DNA of 64,000 bases from Hyphomicrobiales bacterium. Its GTDB lineage: Bacteria; Pseudomonadota; Alphaproteobacteria; Rhizobiales; Beijerinckiaceae. Positions 24,009 to 31,487 of this stretch are shown piece after piece; the stretch's first letter is position 1; every line of letters begins with the position of its first letter. The position numbers and the translations under genes were made by a program. The stretch lies in the NCBI GenBank assembly GCA_900470095.1, contig UBZM01000056.1:992-64991 (forward strand). The letters run 5' to 3'. The notes under the pieces are model-generated. The model was not told the origin of the DNA, searched no databases, and saw nothing but the letters and a program-made list of their open reading frames with translations.

Positions 24009-24349
24009 GTGTCGCTTGGGGTGGCTAGTCAGCAACATCGCAGAAACCCGCGCGCCAGATCGATCGCCGCGCCGGAGTGTTCGGTTTCAGGCACGCGACC
24101 GCATGCGCCGGATGCGTCGCGCCGCGATGCGCTTCAGGCAAACCTCGTCTCCCGGGCATCACCTTCGTGGTCGAGCGCAGCTGACGGGAGAGGTATCAGG
24201 CTCGGCGCGACGCGCGTGGAAGTTGCGAAGCTCGACACCGCAGATCAATGGTATGCAGCATAAAGTCTAGTTGTCGGCCTGCCGAAGCGTGTGGAATCCT
24301 GCGGCCAGCCGGGAGAGAGCACAGGGCTAGTAATAATCTCGGGGGAACG

Positions 24350-24418
24350 CCGTTCTGCGGGAGGAGGCTGCTGTTCGGGAGGGCAGCAGCCTCTTTCCAC
24401 AGAACGGACATCGTTTTT
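24350..24418 (+). terminator. Nested hairpin with T tract, possible end of a small RNA
   Basis: The outer arms CCGTTCTG (24350-24357) and CAGAACGG (24400-24407) enclose a perfect 10-bp stem: GAGGCTGCTG (24364-24373) and CAGCAGCCTC (24384-24393). GTTTTT follows at 24412-24417. The structure reads as a strong rho-independent terminator on the plus strand, but the nearest upstream plus-strand gene ends about 400 bases away. An unannotated transcript ending here is the simplest explanation. Confidence 0.5.
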
Positions 24419-24617
24419 CCCCTTTGGCCCCAGCCGCAGCAACTCCTGACCGATTATTCACCGAATCTGCATGATCGGGAGCGGCCGGGAGGGCTTGAAT
24501 GGCGTGCGACGTCAAGGGCGAGAGCCAGGCGGCATTGTCTGCCAGCGGCGCTGACATTGATGACCGCGCCAATGCGATCTGCGCAATCTGACCTGTTGAG
24601 GGTCGAAGCTTGGCGCA

Positions 24618-24779
24618 TCATTTCAGGTTGCCTGTCGGTCCGGAGCGGCTCCGGACGAGCACGAGAGACTGCGCTGCAAGTTGCAGGGCTTCGTCCGCCC
24701 GCCGCTGCCATCGACGCGCTCCGATGATGTCGCCGAGCAGAAGCCCGCTCATGAAAACGAGGACGAGCCATCCGATCAT
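24618..24779 (-). CDS. Small predicted membrane protein
   Basis: A 53-aa protein with one N-terminal transmembrane helix (IGWLVLVFMSGLLLGDIIGA). A positively charged helix (RRWQRRADEALQLAAQSLVLVRSRS) follows. GGGGAGAA lies five bases before the ATG at 24779. The pattern suits a small inner-membrane protein with a cytosolic tail. I recognise no family. Confidence 0.5.
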   Translation of the reverse strand: MIGWLVLVFMSGLLLGDIIGARRWQRRADEALQLAAQSLVLVRSRSGPTGNLK

Positions 24780-25174
24780 GTTGGTTCTCCCCACGGGAAA
24801 GGAGGCCATGATGCTGAGCGTGCGCCTGTTCTCGGGCAAGCGACGAAGGTCCTGCCTTTTGCGTGGGCGTGGCGCGCAATGGGCGTATTTGCCTAATCGT
24901 GGTCCGGCTGAAGGCCCGGGCTACCGCAAAAGCTGCACCACTCGCTCGATCGGTGTTCGGGCAACCTGAATTCGCCACATTGTTCGGCTAACAGTACGGC
25001 GTCGACTTAGAAATGCTCGGCTTGGCCCATGGCTCTAAAGAGCGCGAGGCCTTAATCCGTATCCCTTCGACGTTTGATCGCTGCCACGATGCAGCGCGCC
25101 CGTCGCATGCATTTCGCTCGACGATTCTCCAACACGAATGCCGTGCGGCCTCGCCGCCTGGCGAATGGACTTAC
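24780..25174. other. Intergenic region without a supported gene
   Basis: These 395 bases lie between the divergent small genes at 24618 and 25175. I see no credible coding frame, RNA or repeat, so they presumably hold promoters for both sides. Confidence 0.5.
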
Positions 25175-25339
25175 ATGCACAAGAACATTGAAATGAAGCC
25201 CACCGAGGCGCGTGCGCGCCCCGGAATCTTGAGAAAGAATGCCACTGTCCCGCTCAGGGCAGATCCGAACTGGAAGCCCGAACCCTGTGGCCTCAGCCGT
25301 GAGGAACTCCGCAAGATCGTGGCTGAGATCCTAGGATAG
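25175..25339 (+). CDS. Small hypothetical protein
   Basis: A 54-aa basic protein ending in the amphipathic helix GLSREELRKIVAEILG. It precedes the DUF4167-like gene by 12 bases. The start could also be the ATG at 25193. There is no recognised domain. Its ordered C-terminus and tight spacing to the next gene suggest a real two-gene unit. Confidence 0.45.
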   Translation: MHKNIEMKPTEARARPGILRKNATVPLRADPNWKPEPCGLSREELRKIVAEILG

Positions 25340-25351
25340 GGAGAAGCAACC

Positions 25352-25570
25352 ATGCCTCGCACCTACTCCACCCCGTCGCGTCCGCTTCTACATCGGATGG
25401 CGCAGCCCGCGCGTACCGAGCAAGCGCCGCTCCAGGGCACGCGACAGCACTATGAGCGTGCCCTGAGACTTGGTGATGCCGAAGCCTTGGCCGGTCATCG
25501 CATCGAGGCCGAGCGCTACTATCAGCTAGCCGAGCACTATCTGGGATCCGGCAACGGTCGAGCCGCGTGA
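25352..25570 (+). CDS. Mini-protein resembling the DUF4167 helical domain
   Basis: A 72-aa protein with an AGGGAGAA ribosome site. Residues 30-66 (HYERALRLGDAEALAGHRIEAERYYQLAEHYL) match the core pattern of DUF4167, a tetratricopeptide-like helix pair in the N-terminal part of larger alphaproteobacterial proteins. Here the domain stands alone. The function is unknown. Its last 34 bases overlap the convergent DUF2934 gene. Confidence 0.65.
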   Translation: MPRTYSTPSRPLLHRMAQPARTEQAPLQGTRQHYERALRLGDAEALAGHRIEAERYYQLAEHYLGSGNGRAA

Positions 25571-25752
25571 GAGCGGGGCTCTAGCGCCGTATCGCCATCC
25601 TGTTTCCCACCGGCGTCGGGGTTGCGGAAAGCCCAAATGACTTTGGCCGCTTCCCAATGTTCGCGATCGCGACCGTCCGGCTGGCCCTGTTCCATCCAAA
25701 GCGCATAGGCGATCTTGCGGATTTCCCGCTGGGCATTGTCCTTGCTGGCCAT
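25537..25752 (-). CDS. DUF2934 domain protein
   Basis: A 71-aa cytosolic protein with the DUF2934 pattern REIRKIAYALWMEQGQPDGRDREHWEAA at about 9-37. Residues after that are polar and low in complexity. The start at 25752 has an AAGGGAG ribosome site, and longer extensions lack one. DUF2934 proteins are abundant small proteins in Hyphomicrobiales with no defined role. Confidence 0.75.
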   Translation of the reverse strand: MASKDNAQREIRKIAYALWMEQGQPDGRDREHWEAAKVIWAFRNPDAGGKQDGDTALEPRSHAARPLPDPR

Positions 25753-25917
25753 CTGCCGCTCCCTTCGCCAGTCACAACTGGGGGAAACCGTGAGGCCGCT
25801 CCAGCGTTCCCTCGTTGCGACAATCTGGCTCGGCCCCTCCCGGACTTTGGCTTGCGGTTGCATCCCTTCTTGCGGATGCCCGTGCCGGTGAGGCGAGGTG
25901 GCACGACGCAGTGCCGT

Positions 25918-26445
25918 TCACTCCGGGGCGGTCTCGGCCTTGTCCGAGAAGCGATACTTGAAATCGCAGTGCGAAGCGCCCTCCATCACAGTCTGGCTGC
26001 GTTCGAGCGAGATCCGCGGGTCGTAACCCGTGCAAAAGACGCCGTCGCGATTGCAGGAGAGCAAATGGCCGATATGGCCGAGGCCCATCTCCCGATAGGT
26101 CTCAGCATAGCGGCACCGTTTGACGTTATAGTGAAACTCCGCGTCGGTGGCCTTGACGACCTCGATCGTCAGCGCATCGTCCTGCGTCCAGAGATCCTGG
26201 AGTTCCTGGAACGTGCGCAGCGTCGTACCTCCCGGTGTCTTGGCGGCAAAAGCCTTGCCGGTTTCAATGGCGGCCCGCCTGATCGCCGTGTCGAGAATGG
26301 ATTGCGCCAGCTCTTCGCCCAGCTTTTCACGCATGACCTCGTAGATCGGGGCGATGATGCCGGCCTCAATCTTGCGACGTGCGAGAATTCCGATCTCGCC
26401 ATCGATCGCACTGCGCGAACTGGCCTCAGAGTCCTTGTCCATCAT
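25918..26445 (-). CDS. L-2-amino-thiazoline-4-carboxylate (ATC) hydrolase family protein
   Basis: A 175-aa protein of the ATC-hydrolase-like family. The N-terminal helical part contains RRKIEAGIIAPIYEVMREKLGEE. The family core at about 100-165 carries the cysteine-containing segments KRCRYAETYREMGLGHIGHLLSCNRDGVFCTGY and ASHCDFKYRF. ATC hydrolase opens a thiazoline ring to give S-carbamyl-cysteine in one Pseudomonas pathway; most members are uncharacterised. AAGGGA precedes the ATG at 26445. No cysteine-pathway genes are nearby, so only the family call is safe. Confidence 0.8.
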   Translation of the reverse strand: MMDKDSEASSRSAIDGEIGILARRKIEAGIIAPIYEVMREKLGEELAQSILDTAIRRAAIETGKAFAAKTPGGTTLRTFQELQDLWTQDDALTIEVVKATDAEFHYNVKRCRYAETYREMGLGHIGHLLSCNRDGVFCTGYDPRISLERSQTVMEGASHCDFKYRFSDKAETAPE

Positions 26446-26765
26446 GGTGTTCCCTTGGATTGCCGGGGCGTCGACACCGCGCTCGCACGACGGGCCTGCT
26501 GCTGTCGCGATGATGTCATGCGAGGCCAGCTCGGCCGCAGCAAATGACAGCGTCACATCTTGGCTCCATGGACGGAAATGACAAGGCTCTCCGCGGGCAG
26601 CCGGCATCACAGCCTGACATGTCGGCGTCACCGACCAGCGCCAGCGCGCCGCTTTGGCTCAGCCTTGGCGGAGCGAGAGGAGAGCCATGATGCGGACGCT
26701 GCGTCCGCGAATCTGGCAAAGCTCCTTGTCGCCAGACGGACCAGGGCTCTTGACCATGCGTGGGG
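26446..26765. other. Intergenic region
   Basis: These 320 bases lie between two minus-strand genes. I see one 29-codon plus-strand frame at 26687-26776 with a good AGAGGAG ribosome site, but nothing else supports it. No repeat or RNA is visible. Confidence 0.45.
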
Positions 26766-27788
26766 TCAGTGCTTGACGATCGTCGACTTGGGCGCCGCCG
26801 GAGCCGACTGTCCTCCGAGCGGGAAGGCGACTGTAAAGAGCCCGATCGTACCGCGCGGGCGGTTCTCGACCCCGACCTCGCGAAGGACCTTCAGTCGCGT
26901 GGAAATCGGGACGCCACCAACTTCGAAATTGTAGCCGATGGTGCCGCCGATCGCGGTGGTACGACCCTTGAACGGACCCAGCGAGGCGCCGCTGCCGCTG
27001 TCCCCGCTCACTTGCTGGTAATGGCCGACCTGCACGCCGATGGAGAAGTCCTTGCTCAGGTACTGGCTGATCGAAAAATCGGCGTGAATGGCGTTGCCGC
27101 TGTTGTAGTCGGTGGCGTTGTTCGTGCCGTTGATCTCAAAGCCGCCTGCGGCTGAGATTTCAAGTCCCGTGGACGTGTTGAGATAGGTCACGGCACCGTA
27201 GAGGTCGCCGATCCAGCGGTTAAGCGCGACATTGGACAACTGTCCTTCCTGATAGGCCCCGGCCGGAATGTTGACGGCAACGCCGGTCGTCCAGTGGAAA
27301 TTGCCGGAATGCCAGCCGATGAAGCTGGTGACGACGGGATCACCGATATTGAAGGTGGCATCGCGCTGCTTGAAGGCGAAGGCGCGTCCCAGACGCGGCG
27401 CGGCAACCACGGCGCCAGCGCTGATTCTCGGAACCCCGAAGGGCAGGGTCACGGCGAAGCCGAGATTGCCGCCTAACACCTCGAGCGGAGTCACCCAGGT
27501 CGGTGTCAGAAAATTGACCCGCGCCTCGACCTTGACATCGCTGAGGACGGCGCCGCCGAGCTGGAGCCGGCGGGAACCCGGCAAGCTACCGGAATAGCTG
27601 TAGAAATCATTCTGGAAATAGAAGCCCGGCGGCGGCACCAGGCCCGACAGAGGTCCGCGCAAGCCCGGGATATAAAGACTGGCGCCGCCTTCCGTCGCAA
27701 GCGCCGGTCCCGCTGACAGGCTGGCGAAGACGCAAATTGCGGCACCGACTTTCGAGACGTGCTGCCGCATCGATTCGATATCCCCCAT
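26766..27788 (-). CDS. Outer-membrane channel protein, phenol-degradation (MetA-pathway) transporter family
   Basis: Predicted outer-membrane beta-barrel of 340 aa. A signal peptide lies within residues 7-32 (KVGAAICVFASLSAGPALATE). Alternating strands rich in Gly, Tyr and Phe follow, including PPPGFYFQNDFYSYSG near 52, which is the usual start of this family, and IGWHSGNFHWTTGVAVNIPAG. Members lie beside aromatic-degradation genes and are thought to admit hydrophobic substrates. None is next to this one. The start may be the second Met (MRQHVSK, 27770). Confidence 0.82.
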   Translation of the reverse strand: MGDIESMRQHVSKVGAAICVFASLSAGPALATEGGASLYIPGLRGPLSGLVPPPGFYFQNDFYSYSGSLPGSRRLQLGGAVLSDVKVEARVNFLTPTWVTPLEVLGGNLGFAVTLPFGVPRISAGAVVAAPRLGRAFAFKQRDATFNIGDPVVTSFIGWHSGNFHWTTGVAVNIPAGAYQEGQLSNVALNRWIGDLYGAVTYLNTSTGLEISAAGGFEINGTNNATDYNSGNAIHADFSISQYLSKDFSIGVQVGHYQQVSGDSGSGASLGPFKGRTTAIGGTIGYNFEVGGVPISTRLKVLREVGVENRPRGTIGLFTVAFPLGGQSAPAAPKSTIVKH

Positions 27789-27975
27789 GGCGTTATGGAG
27801 GGAAGCTGGGCCGGGCTCGGTTTCATCGTCAAGCGAAGAGTCCCTTGGCAGTGGTGGTCGACAGTCGAAGGTTTTCGAGTGTGGTGTTTACGACCCGGTA
27901 AGACGCAGACGATGTTATGCTGGACGATGCGAGACGGATGCGCAGACCGAAGAGGCTCCAATCCATGACTGTCTC

Positions 27976-28254
27976 ATGAGCAGAGTTTTGTTGACCGGCC
28001 TTGCGGCAGCGACAGTCCTCGCCGCGCTGCCGTCGCGCGCCGAGGCTTTCTGGGAGCGCTCTCAGATCATGGCCTGTGCCGAAGCTCAAACCGAAGCGGA
28101 ACGGATCAGGCGGCAATGTTGGATCTTCGATCCTGTGCCGGAGTTTCCGGCGCCGGTGCTGTCCGGGTACCGCTACCTGCCTTATGAGAAGCGCTCCGGG
28201 CGCGCACGTGGCCCCTGGCCGAATGGCGAGAAGGTCATCCGGCGCCTCGGCTAG
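27976..28254 (+). CDS. Secreted hypothetical protein
   Basis: A 92-aa protein with a signal peptide of about 24 residues (VLLTGLAAATVLAALPSRAEA). The mature part has two cysteines (MACAEA, RQCWIF) likely joined in a disulfide, a Pro-rich PVPEFPAPV segment, and a basic C-terminus. No family is recognised. It is divergent from the outer-membrane channel gene. Confidence 0.6.
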   Translation: MSRVLLTGLAAATVLAALPSRAEAFWERSQIMACAEAQTEAERIRRQCWIFDPVPEFPAPVLSGYRYLPYEKRSGRARGPWPNGEKVIRRLG

Positions 28255-28371
28255 GTCCATCCTGAACCGAGCGCGCGTTTGCCGCGGGGCGTCCTATTGT
28301 AGTGCTGCCGCGAAGCAGGGAACGAAACCCGACGCAATCCGAGCCTGGGGCCGATCAGCCAGGCGATGGTC

Positions 28372-28677
28372 TCAGCACTTATAGACCGTGCCGGCGGTGC
28401 TGGGTCCCTTCCAGGTGTGGGCTGCGACCGGTGAGACGACATGTGTCCCGCCGGCTTCGGCGGCGCGGATCTTCAGCCGGGCAAGCGCGCTGTCGCGGGC
28501 GCTGTCGATCAGCAGCGTCTGATTGATGGTTGAATCGCCATTGATCTCTGCGATCTGCTTGCAGGATGCGACGATTTCCTTGTTCTCCGTGACGACCACT
28601 GCATTGGAGCGCGAGTTCGGAACGGCGCAAGCGGTGAGTGTGAGCGTCGACAGGAGCAGTATCGGGCGCAGTAGCAT
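28372..28677 (-). CDS. DUF4156-like lipoprotein
   Basis: A 101-aa predicted lipoprotein. The signal ends LTACAVP with lipobox cysteine 17. The mature part has the DUF4156-type pattern (VVVTENKEIVASCKQIAEI, ALARLKIRAAEAGGTHVV, GTVYKC). The start MLLRPILLL at 28677 is chosen for the lipoprotein signal. RcsF/YjfI-like lipoproteins share this small fold. A role in envelope sensing is only a possibility. Confidence 0.7.
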   Translation of the reverse strand: MLLRPILLLSTLTLTACAVPNSRSNAVVVTENKEIVASCKQIAEINGDSTINQTLLIDSARDSALARLKIRAAEAGGTHVVSPVAAHTWKGPSTAGTVYKC

Positions 28678-28892
28678 CGGGGTCTTTCCTGAAGGCCTGT
28701 GTGTGGCCATATCACATTTCGCACGATCGGCCGCCTGGCTGCAATTTCGAGAATCAGGCCGCCGCGGATGATCGCATTGAACCGCGGGCACAGGTGTTCT
28801 ATCCCGGGGCCGCTTTCACTCAGGTCGCCTCAAGGGCCGCAGGCCCATCGCGCCGCGCTCCCCGCCGGCGGCCTTCTGCATAAGGATCGACC

Positions 28893-29156
28893 ATGGCCCG
28901 CAAGAAATCCAAACCGCTCGATGCCGAGTTCGTCATGTTCGACATCGTCTATTCCGATGGCTCGCGCTCTTCGAACCGTCGGGTTCCCTCCGACCTGCTC
29001 GGCGGACTCGATGGTGACGAGCCGGCGCGCGAGGCCATTATGGAACAGGACCAGCTCATCGCGGAGAAGTCCGGCAAGCCGGCGCTCGCGATCACCTCGC
29101 TGACCCGTTCAGGAAAGGCCGCCCCGGAAAAGCCGGCGCAGAAGACCCGCCGATAG
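28893..29156 (+). CDS. Conserved hypothetical protein
   Basis: An 87-aa soluble protein. The core DAEFVMFDIVYSDGSRSSNRRVPSDLLGGLDGDEPAREAIMEQD is followed by a basic Ala/Pro/Lys tail. No family is recognised, but composition and third-position GC resemble neighbouring genes. It is monocistronic. Confidence 0.6.
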   Translation: MARKKSKPLDAEFVMFDIVYSDGSRSSNRRVPSDLLGGLDGDEPAREAIMEQDQLIAEKSGKPALAITSLTRSGKAAPEKPAQKTRR

Positions 29157-29276
29157 CGGGCGTATCCGGAACGCCACACATGCGGAAACCTTAATATCTC
29201 GTCTGCCTTGACGGTTGCCGCAGCGATAGTTTTCATGCGAATTGGCGGTCTTGGGTGGCTGAAAAAGGATATATTG

Positions 29277-29582
29277 ATGCGTTCTCTTATTGTCGTGGGG
29301 CTCCTGGCCGCGGGGCTGGCCGGGTGCCAGACCGCACAGGAATCGATGGCCGACGCAGAAGTCACCTGCGAAGCTCAGGGCTTCCGCCCCGGCACGCGGG
29401 CTTATCAGCAGTGCCGTTCCGCCAATTATGTCGAGAACCGCCGTGCATCGAATGAGACCGCCAGTGCGGTGACAGCCGGCGTTGCCGCAGGCGTCGTCGG
29501 CGGCGCGATTGTCGGTGCCGCGGCGTCGCGCCCCTATTACGGTCGCGGCTATTACTATGGCCGTCCCGGCTACTGGTGGTGA
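29277..29582 (+). CDS. Glycine/tyrosine-rich small lipoprotein
   Basis: A 101-aa predicted lipoprotein. The signal GLLAAGLAGC places the lipid-attachment cysteine at 17. A polar middle (CEAQGFRPGTRAYQQCRSANYVENRR) is followed by a glycine-zipper-like helix (TAGVAAGVVGGAIVGAAA) and a tail of alternating Tyr, Gly, Arg and Trp. The glycine zipper suggests association with the outer membrane. AAAGGA precedes the ATG. It is followed by a strong terminator. Confidence 0.75.
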   Translation: MRSLIVVGLLAAGLAGCQTAQESMADAEVTCEAQGFRPGTRAYQQCRSANYVENRRASNETASAVTAGVAAGVVGGAIVGAAASRPYYGRGYYYGRPGYWW

Positions 29583-29592
29583 CAGTCCGTTT

Positions 29593-29625
29593 CCGGGAGG
29601 CTTCGGCCTCCCGGATTTATATTTG
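29593..29625 (+). terminator. Rho-independent terminator after the lipoprotein gene
   Basis: CCGGGAGGC-TTCG-GCCTCCCGG (29593-29614) is a perfect 9-bp stem with a UUCG tetraloop, followed by ATTTATATTT. Confidence 0.88.
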
Positions 29626-29671
29626 AAGCGCACACTGGTTGACCGGCTGCAGATCGCGGCCGGTCGCCTTT

Positions 29672-29774
29672 TTAGATCTCAGACCGGATCTCGTATCCCG
29701 TCCGATGATGTCATCTTCTGCGATTGCAGCGGCTGCCCCGAAAACCGCAATCCACTTTTCGGACCGATGCTTTA
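29672..29774 (-). repeat. Dispersed palindromic intergenic repeat, copy B
   Basis: Read on the minus strand, this starts at the TAA stop of the DUF883-like gene and matches copy A at 2990-3093. Both share TAAAGCA, CCGAAAAGTGG, TTGCGGT, AGCCG and CATCGGA...GGATACGA-ATCCGGT. As in copy A, the repeat supplies or directly abuts the stop codon of the upstream gene. Confidence 0.6.
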
Positions 29775-30374
29775 GCGTTTCGCGTTGCGGCGTCGCGCCG
29801 GTGCCGGCGCAGGTTCGCTCGACGAAGTCAGCAGCGAGCCGAGCACATAGACCGCGATGCCAATCCCAAGCAGCGCGGCAAGCGGTTCCTTCTCCGTCCG
29901 TTTCGCCAGCAGGCGGCTGCCATCACGGGCATAATCCTGGGCGATGTTGCCTGACGATTGCAGCCAGCTTCCGCCGGCTTTCATTGAATCCTGTCCTGCT
30001 TTGATCATGTCGTCTCCGCCATAGTCGGAGAAGAGCCGGCGCAGGCGCCCGTAGTCGGGCTCCCATTGCGGCCGTGCCGGTCGCATGCTCGCCCAGGCGA
30101 TCAAGCCGACGCTGAGGGCGCCGAGGCCGAAGGCGACGACCGGATGGCGCTGGATGGTGCGCAGGGCGACCTCGCCCTTTTCCTGGGCGTAGCGTCCTGC
30201 CTCGCCAGGATCCACATCGCTGATCGCGTCCTTGGCGCGGTCATAGCCGTCCTTCACAGTCCCGGCGAGATCGGCCGCCTTGGCGCGGATCGTATTGCCG
30301 GCACGCTTGGCCTCGTCCTCTGCCTCGTCCCAATCCTTCGGCATGTCGGGCGGAAACGCATTGTTGGTCGCCAT
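29772..30374 (-). CDS. DUF883-like membrane-anchored protein
   Basis: A 200-aa protein with an acidic, helical N-terminal half resembling ElaB/YqjD-type proteins (WDEAEDEAKRAGNTIRAKAADLAGTVKDGYDRAKDAISD, then YAQEKGEVALRTIQRHP). Two short hydrophobic segments are near 80-95 (VVAFGLGALSVGLIAWA) and 168-182. It ends in a basic Arg/Lys tail. The start MATNNAFP has GGAG nine bases upstream. Relatives are ribosome-associated inner-membrane proteins; that role is inferred here. Confidence 0.68.
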   Translation of the reverse strand: MATNNAFPPDMPKDWDEAEDEAKRAGNTIRAKAADLAGTVKDGYDRAKDAISDVDPGEAGRYAQEKGEVALRTIQRHPVVAFGLGALSVGLIAWASMRPARPQWEPDYGRLRRLFSDYGGDDMIKAGQDSMKAGGSWLQSSGNIAQDYARDGSRLLAKRTEKEPLAALLGIGIAVYVLGSLLTSSSEPAPAPARRRNAKR

Positions 30375-30566
30375 CGCGGACACTCCAGTCTCTCGTTTCG
30401 GGTGTGCAAACTGAACGATGCTGCAGCGACAGAGTTCCGTCCGCGTTCACGGAAATGTGCCGAGCCTGCCGGCTAAGGCTTGTTGAGGCCGACTTCCGGT
30501 CACGAGGGTGCCCAGATTGGATGCGAGGTCGTCACCATCCGATCGGGACCGACTAAGGAGATGATC

Positions 30567-30836
30567 ATGGAAACACAGCACCTTCAGATGCAGTGCAACC
30601 CCATCATGACCGACCCGGAATGGATTGCCCTTGAAAGCCTGGACGAGGAGACCAAGCACTTCATCTTCGACGATGCCGTGTTGCTGTCGCTGAGGCAGCG
30701 GGGACTTGTGGAGCCGGCGGATGGCCTGTGGCGTGTCACTGCGCGCGGTCACCGGGCGCTGAGCGAGCGCAATTATTGGTGGCTCGCGCACACTCAGGCC
30801 GCGCGCTCGCTGTGCTCCAGCGCCTTCTCGCGGTGA
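30567..30836 (+). CDS. Small hypothetical protein with winged-helix-like pattern
   Basis: An 89-aa protein. The middle part (DDAVLLSLRQRGLVEPADGLWRVTARGHRALSERN) has the helix-wing layout of small winged-helix proteins. AAGGAG lies six bases before the ATG at 30567. No operon partner is evident. Whether it binds DNA is inferred from pattern only. Confidence 0.55.
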   Translation: METQHLQMQCNPIMTDPEWIALESLDEETKHFIFDDAVLLSLRQRGLVEPADGLWRVTARGHRALSERNYWWLAHTQAARSLCSSAFSR

Positions 30837-30951
30837 GCGGAAGGCGCTTTCGGTCGAAGCCCGGTCTTATGAGATCATTGGCCGGGCGTGCCTCTGGATA
30901 TCGGGCGGCGATACATCACATGACAGTCAGTCGTCCTGATTGAAGAGCGCC

Positions 30952-31272
30952 ATGGCCAAGCCTGTCAGCATCACCGTTTCACATGATCTTGGACGTGAAG
31001 CCGCCCTCGAGCGGTTGCGCAGCGGTATCGACCGGATCCGCGACAAGCTCGGCATGGTGAAGATGCAACTGGTCGAGGAGGCCTGGGACGGGAACACCGT
31101 CCAGTTCGGCGTCGCCGCACTTGGCTATACCGTCCGAGGCAAGCTCGAGGTCGAGGACACGCTCGTCCGCATCGAGGTGATGCTGCCCTGGGTGCTCGCG
31201 GTCTTCGCCGAGAAGCTCAAGCTCGGGGTCGAAAAACAAGGGCAGGTCCTGCTCGAGAAGCCACGCCCCTGA
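30952..31272 (+). CDS. Polyhydroxyalkanoic acid system family protein
   Basis: A 106-aa cytosolic protein matching the PHA_gran_rgn family: SITVSHDLGREAALERLRSGIDRIRDKLG, then FGVAALGYTVRGKLEVEDTLVRIEVMLPWVLAVFAEKL. The family is named from genes near PHA-granule loci; its biochemical role is not defined. No PHA synthase or phasin is nearby. Confidence 0.82.
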   Translation: MAKPVSITVSHDLGREAALERLRSGIDRIRDKLGMVKMQLVEEAWDGNTVQFGVAALGYTVRGKLEVEDTLVRIEVMLPWVLAVFAEKLKLGVEKQGQVLLEKPRP

Positions 31273-31487
31273 TCACAGGTGTTGCGCCGCCGTAGCGGTT
31301 CGCGTTCGTAAAGTTTCCGTTTACCATCAGGCTGCTGCAAGCGCCCCTTGCGACAATTCGCCGGGCACGAACGGCACCAATATTGCTCCCTGAAGTCAGG
31401 AGGTTGGCGCGCGGCGGTTGAAATTCTGCCTTCCGCCCGCCATGGTCTGGCAACCCCCTTTTCATCACTCACCGCTCCGGGAGACCA

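Larger units (their letters stand above)
23954..24617. other. Gene-poor region with two hairpins
   Basis: In 664 bases I find no convincing coding region: the open frames lack ribosome sites, recognisable folds and natural composition. It contains the hairpins at 23979-24008 and 24350-24418. A small RNA is possible upstream of the second. Confidence 0.5.

Noticed and set aside
24009..24270. Two overlapping 84-codon plus-strand frames in the gene-poor region
   Set aside because: No ribosome site, random-looking Arg/Ser/Ala composition, and mutually exclusive frames.
26687..26776. 29-codon plus-strand frame with a good ribosome site (AGAGGAG)
   Set aside because: Too short, no conserved pattern, and it ends inside the convergent outer-membrane channel gene. 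Worth only a check by ribosome profiling.
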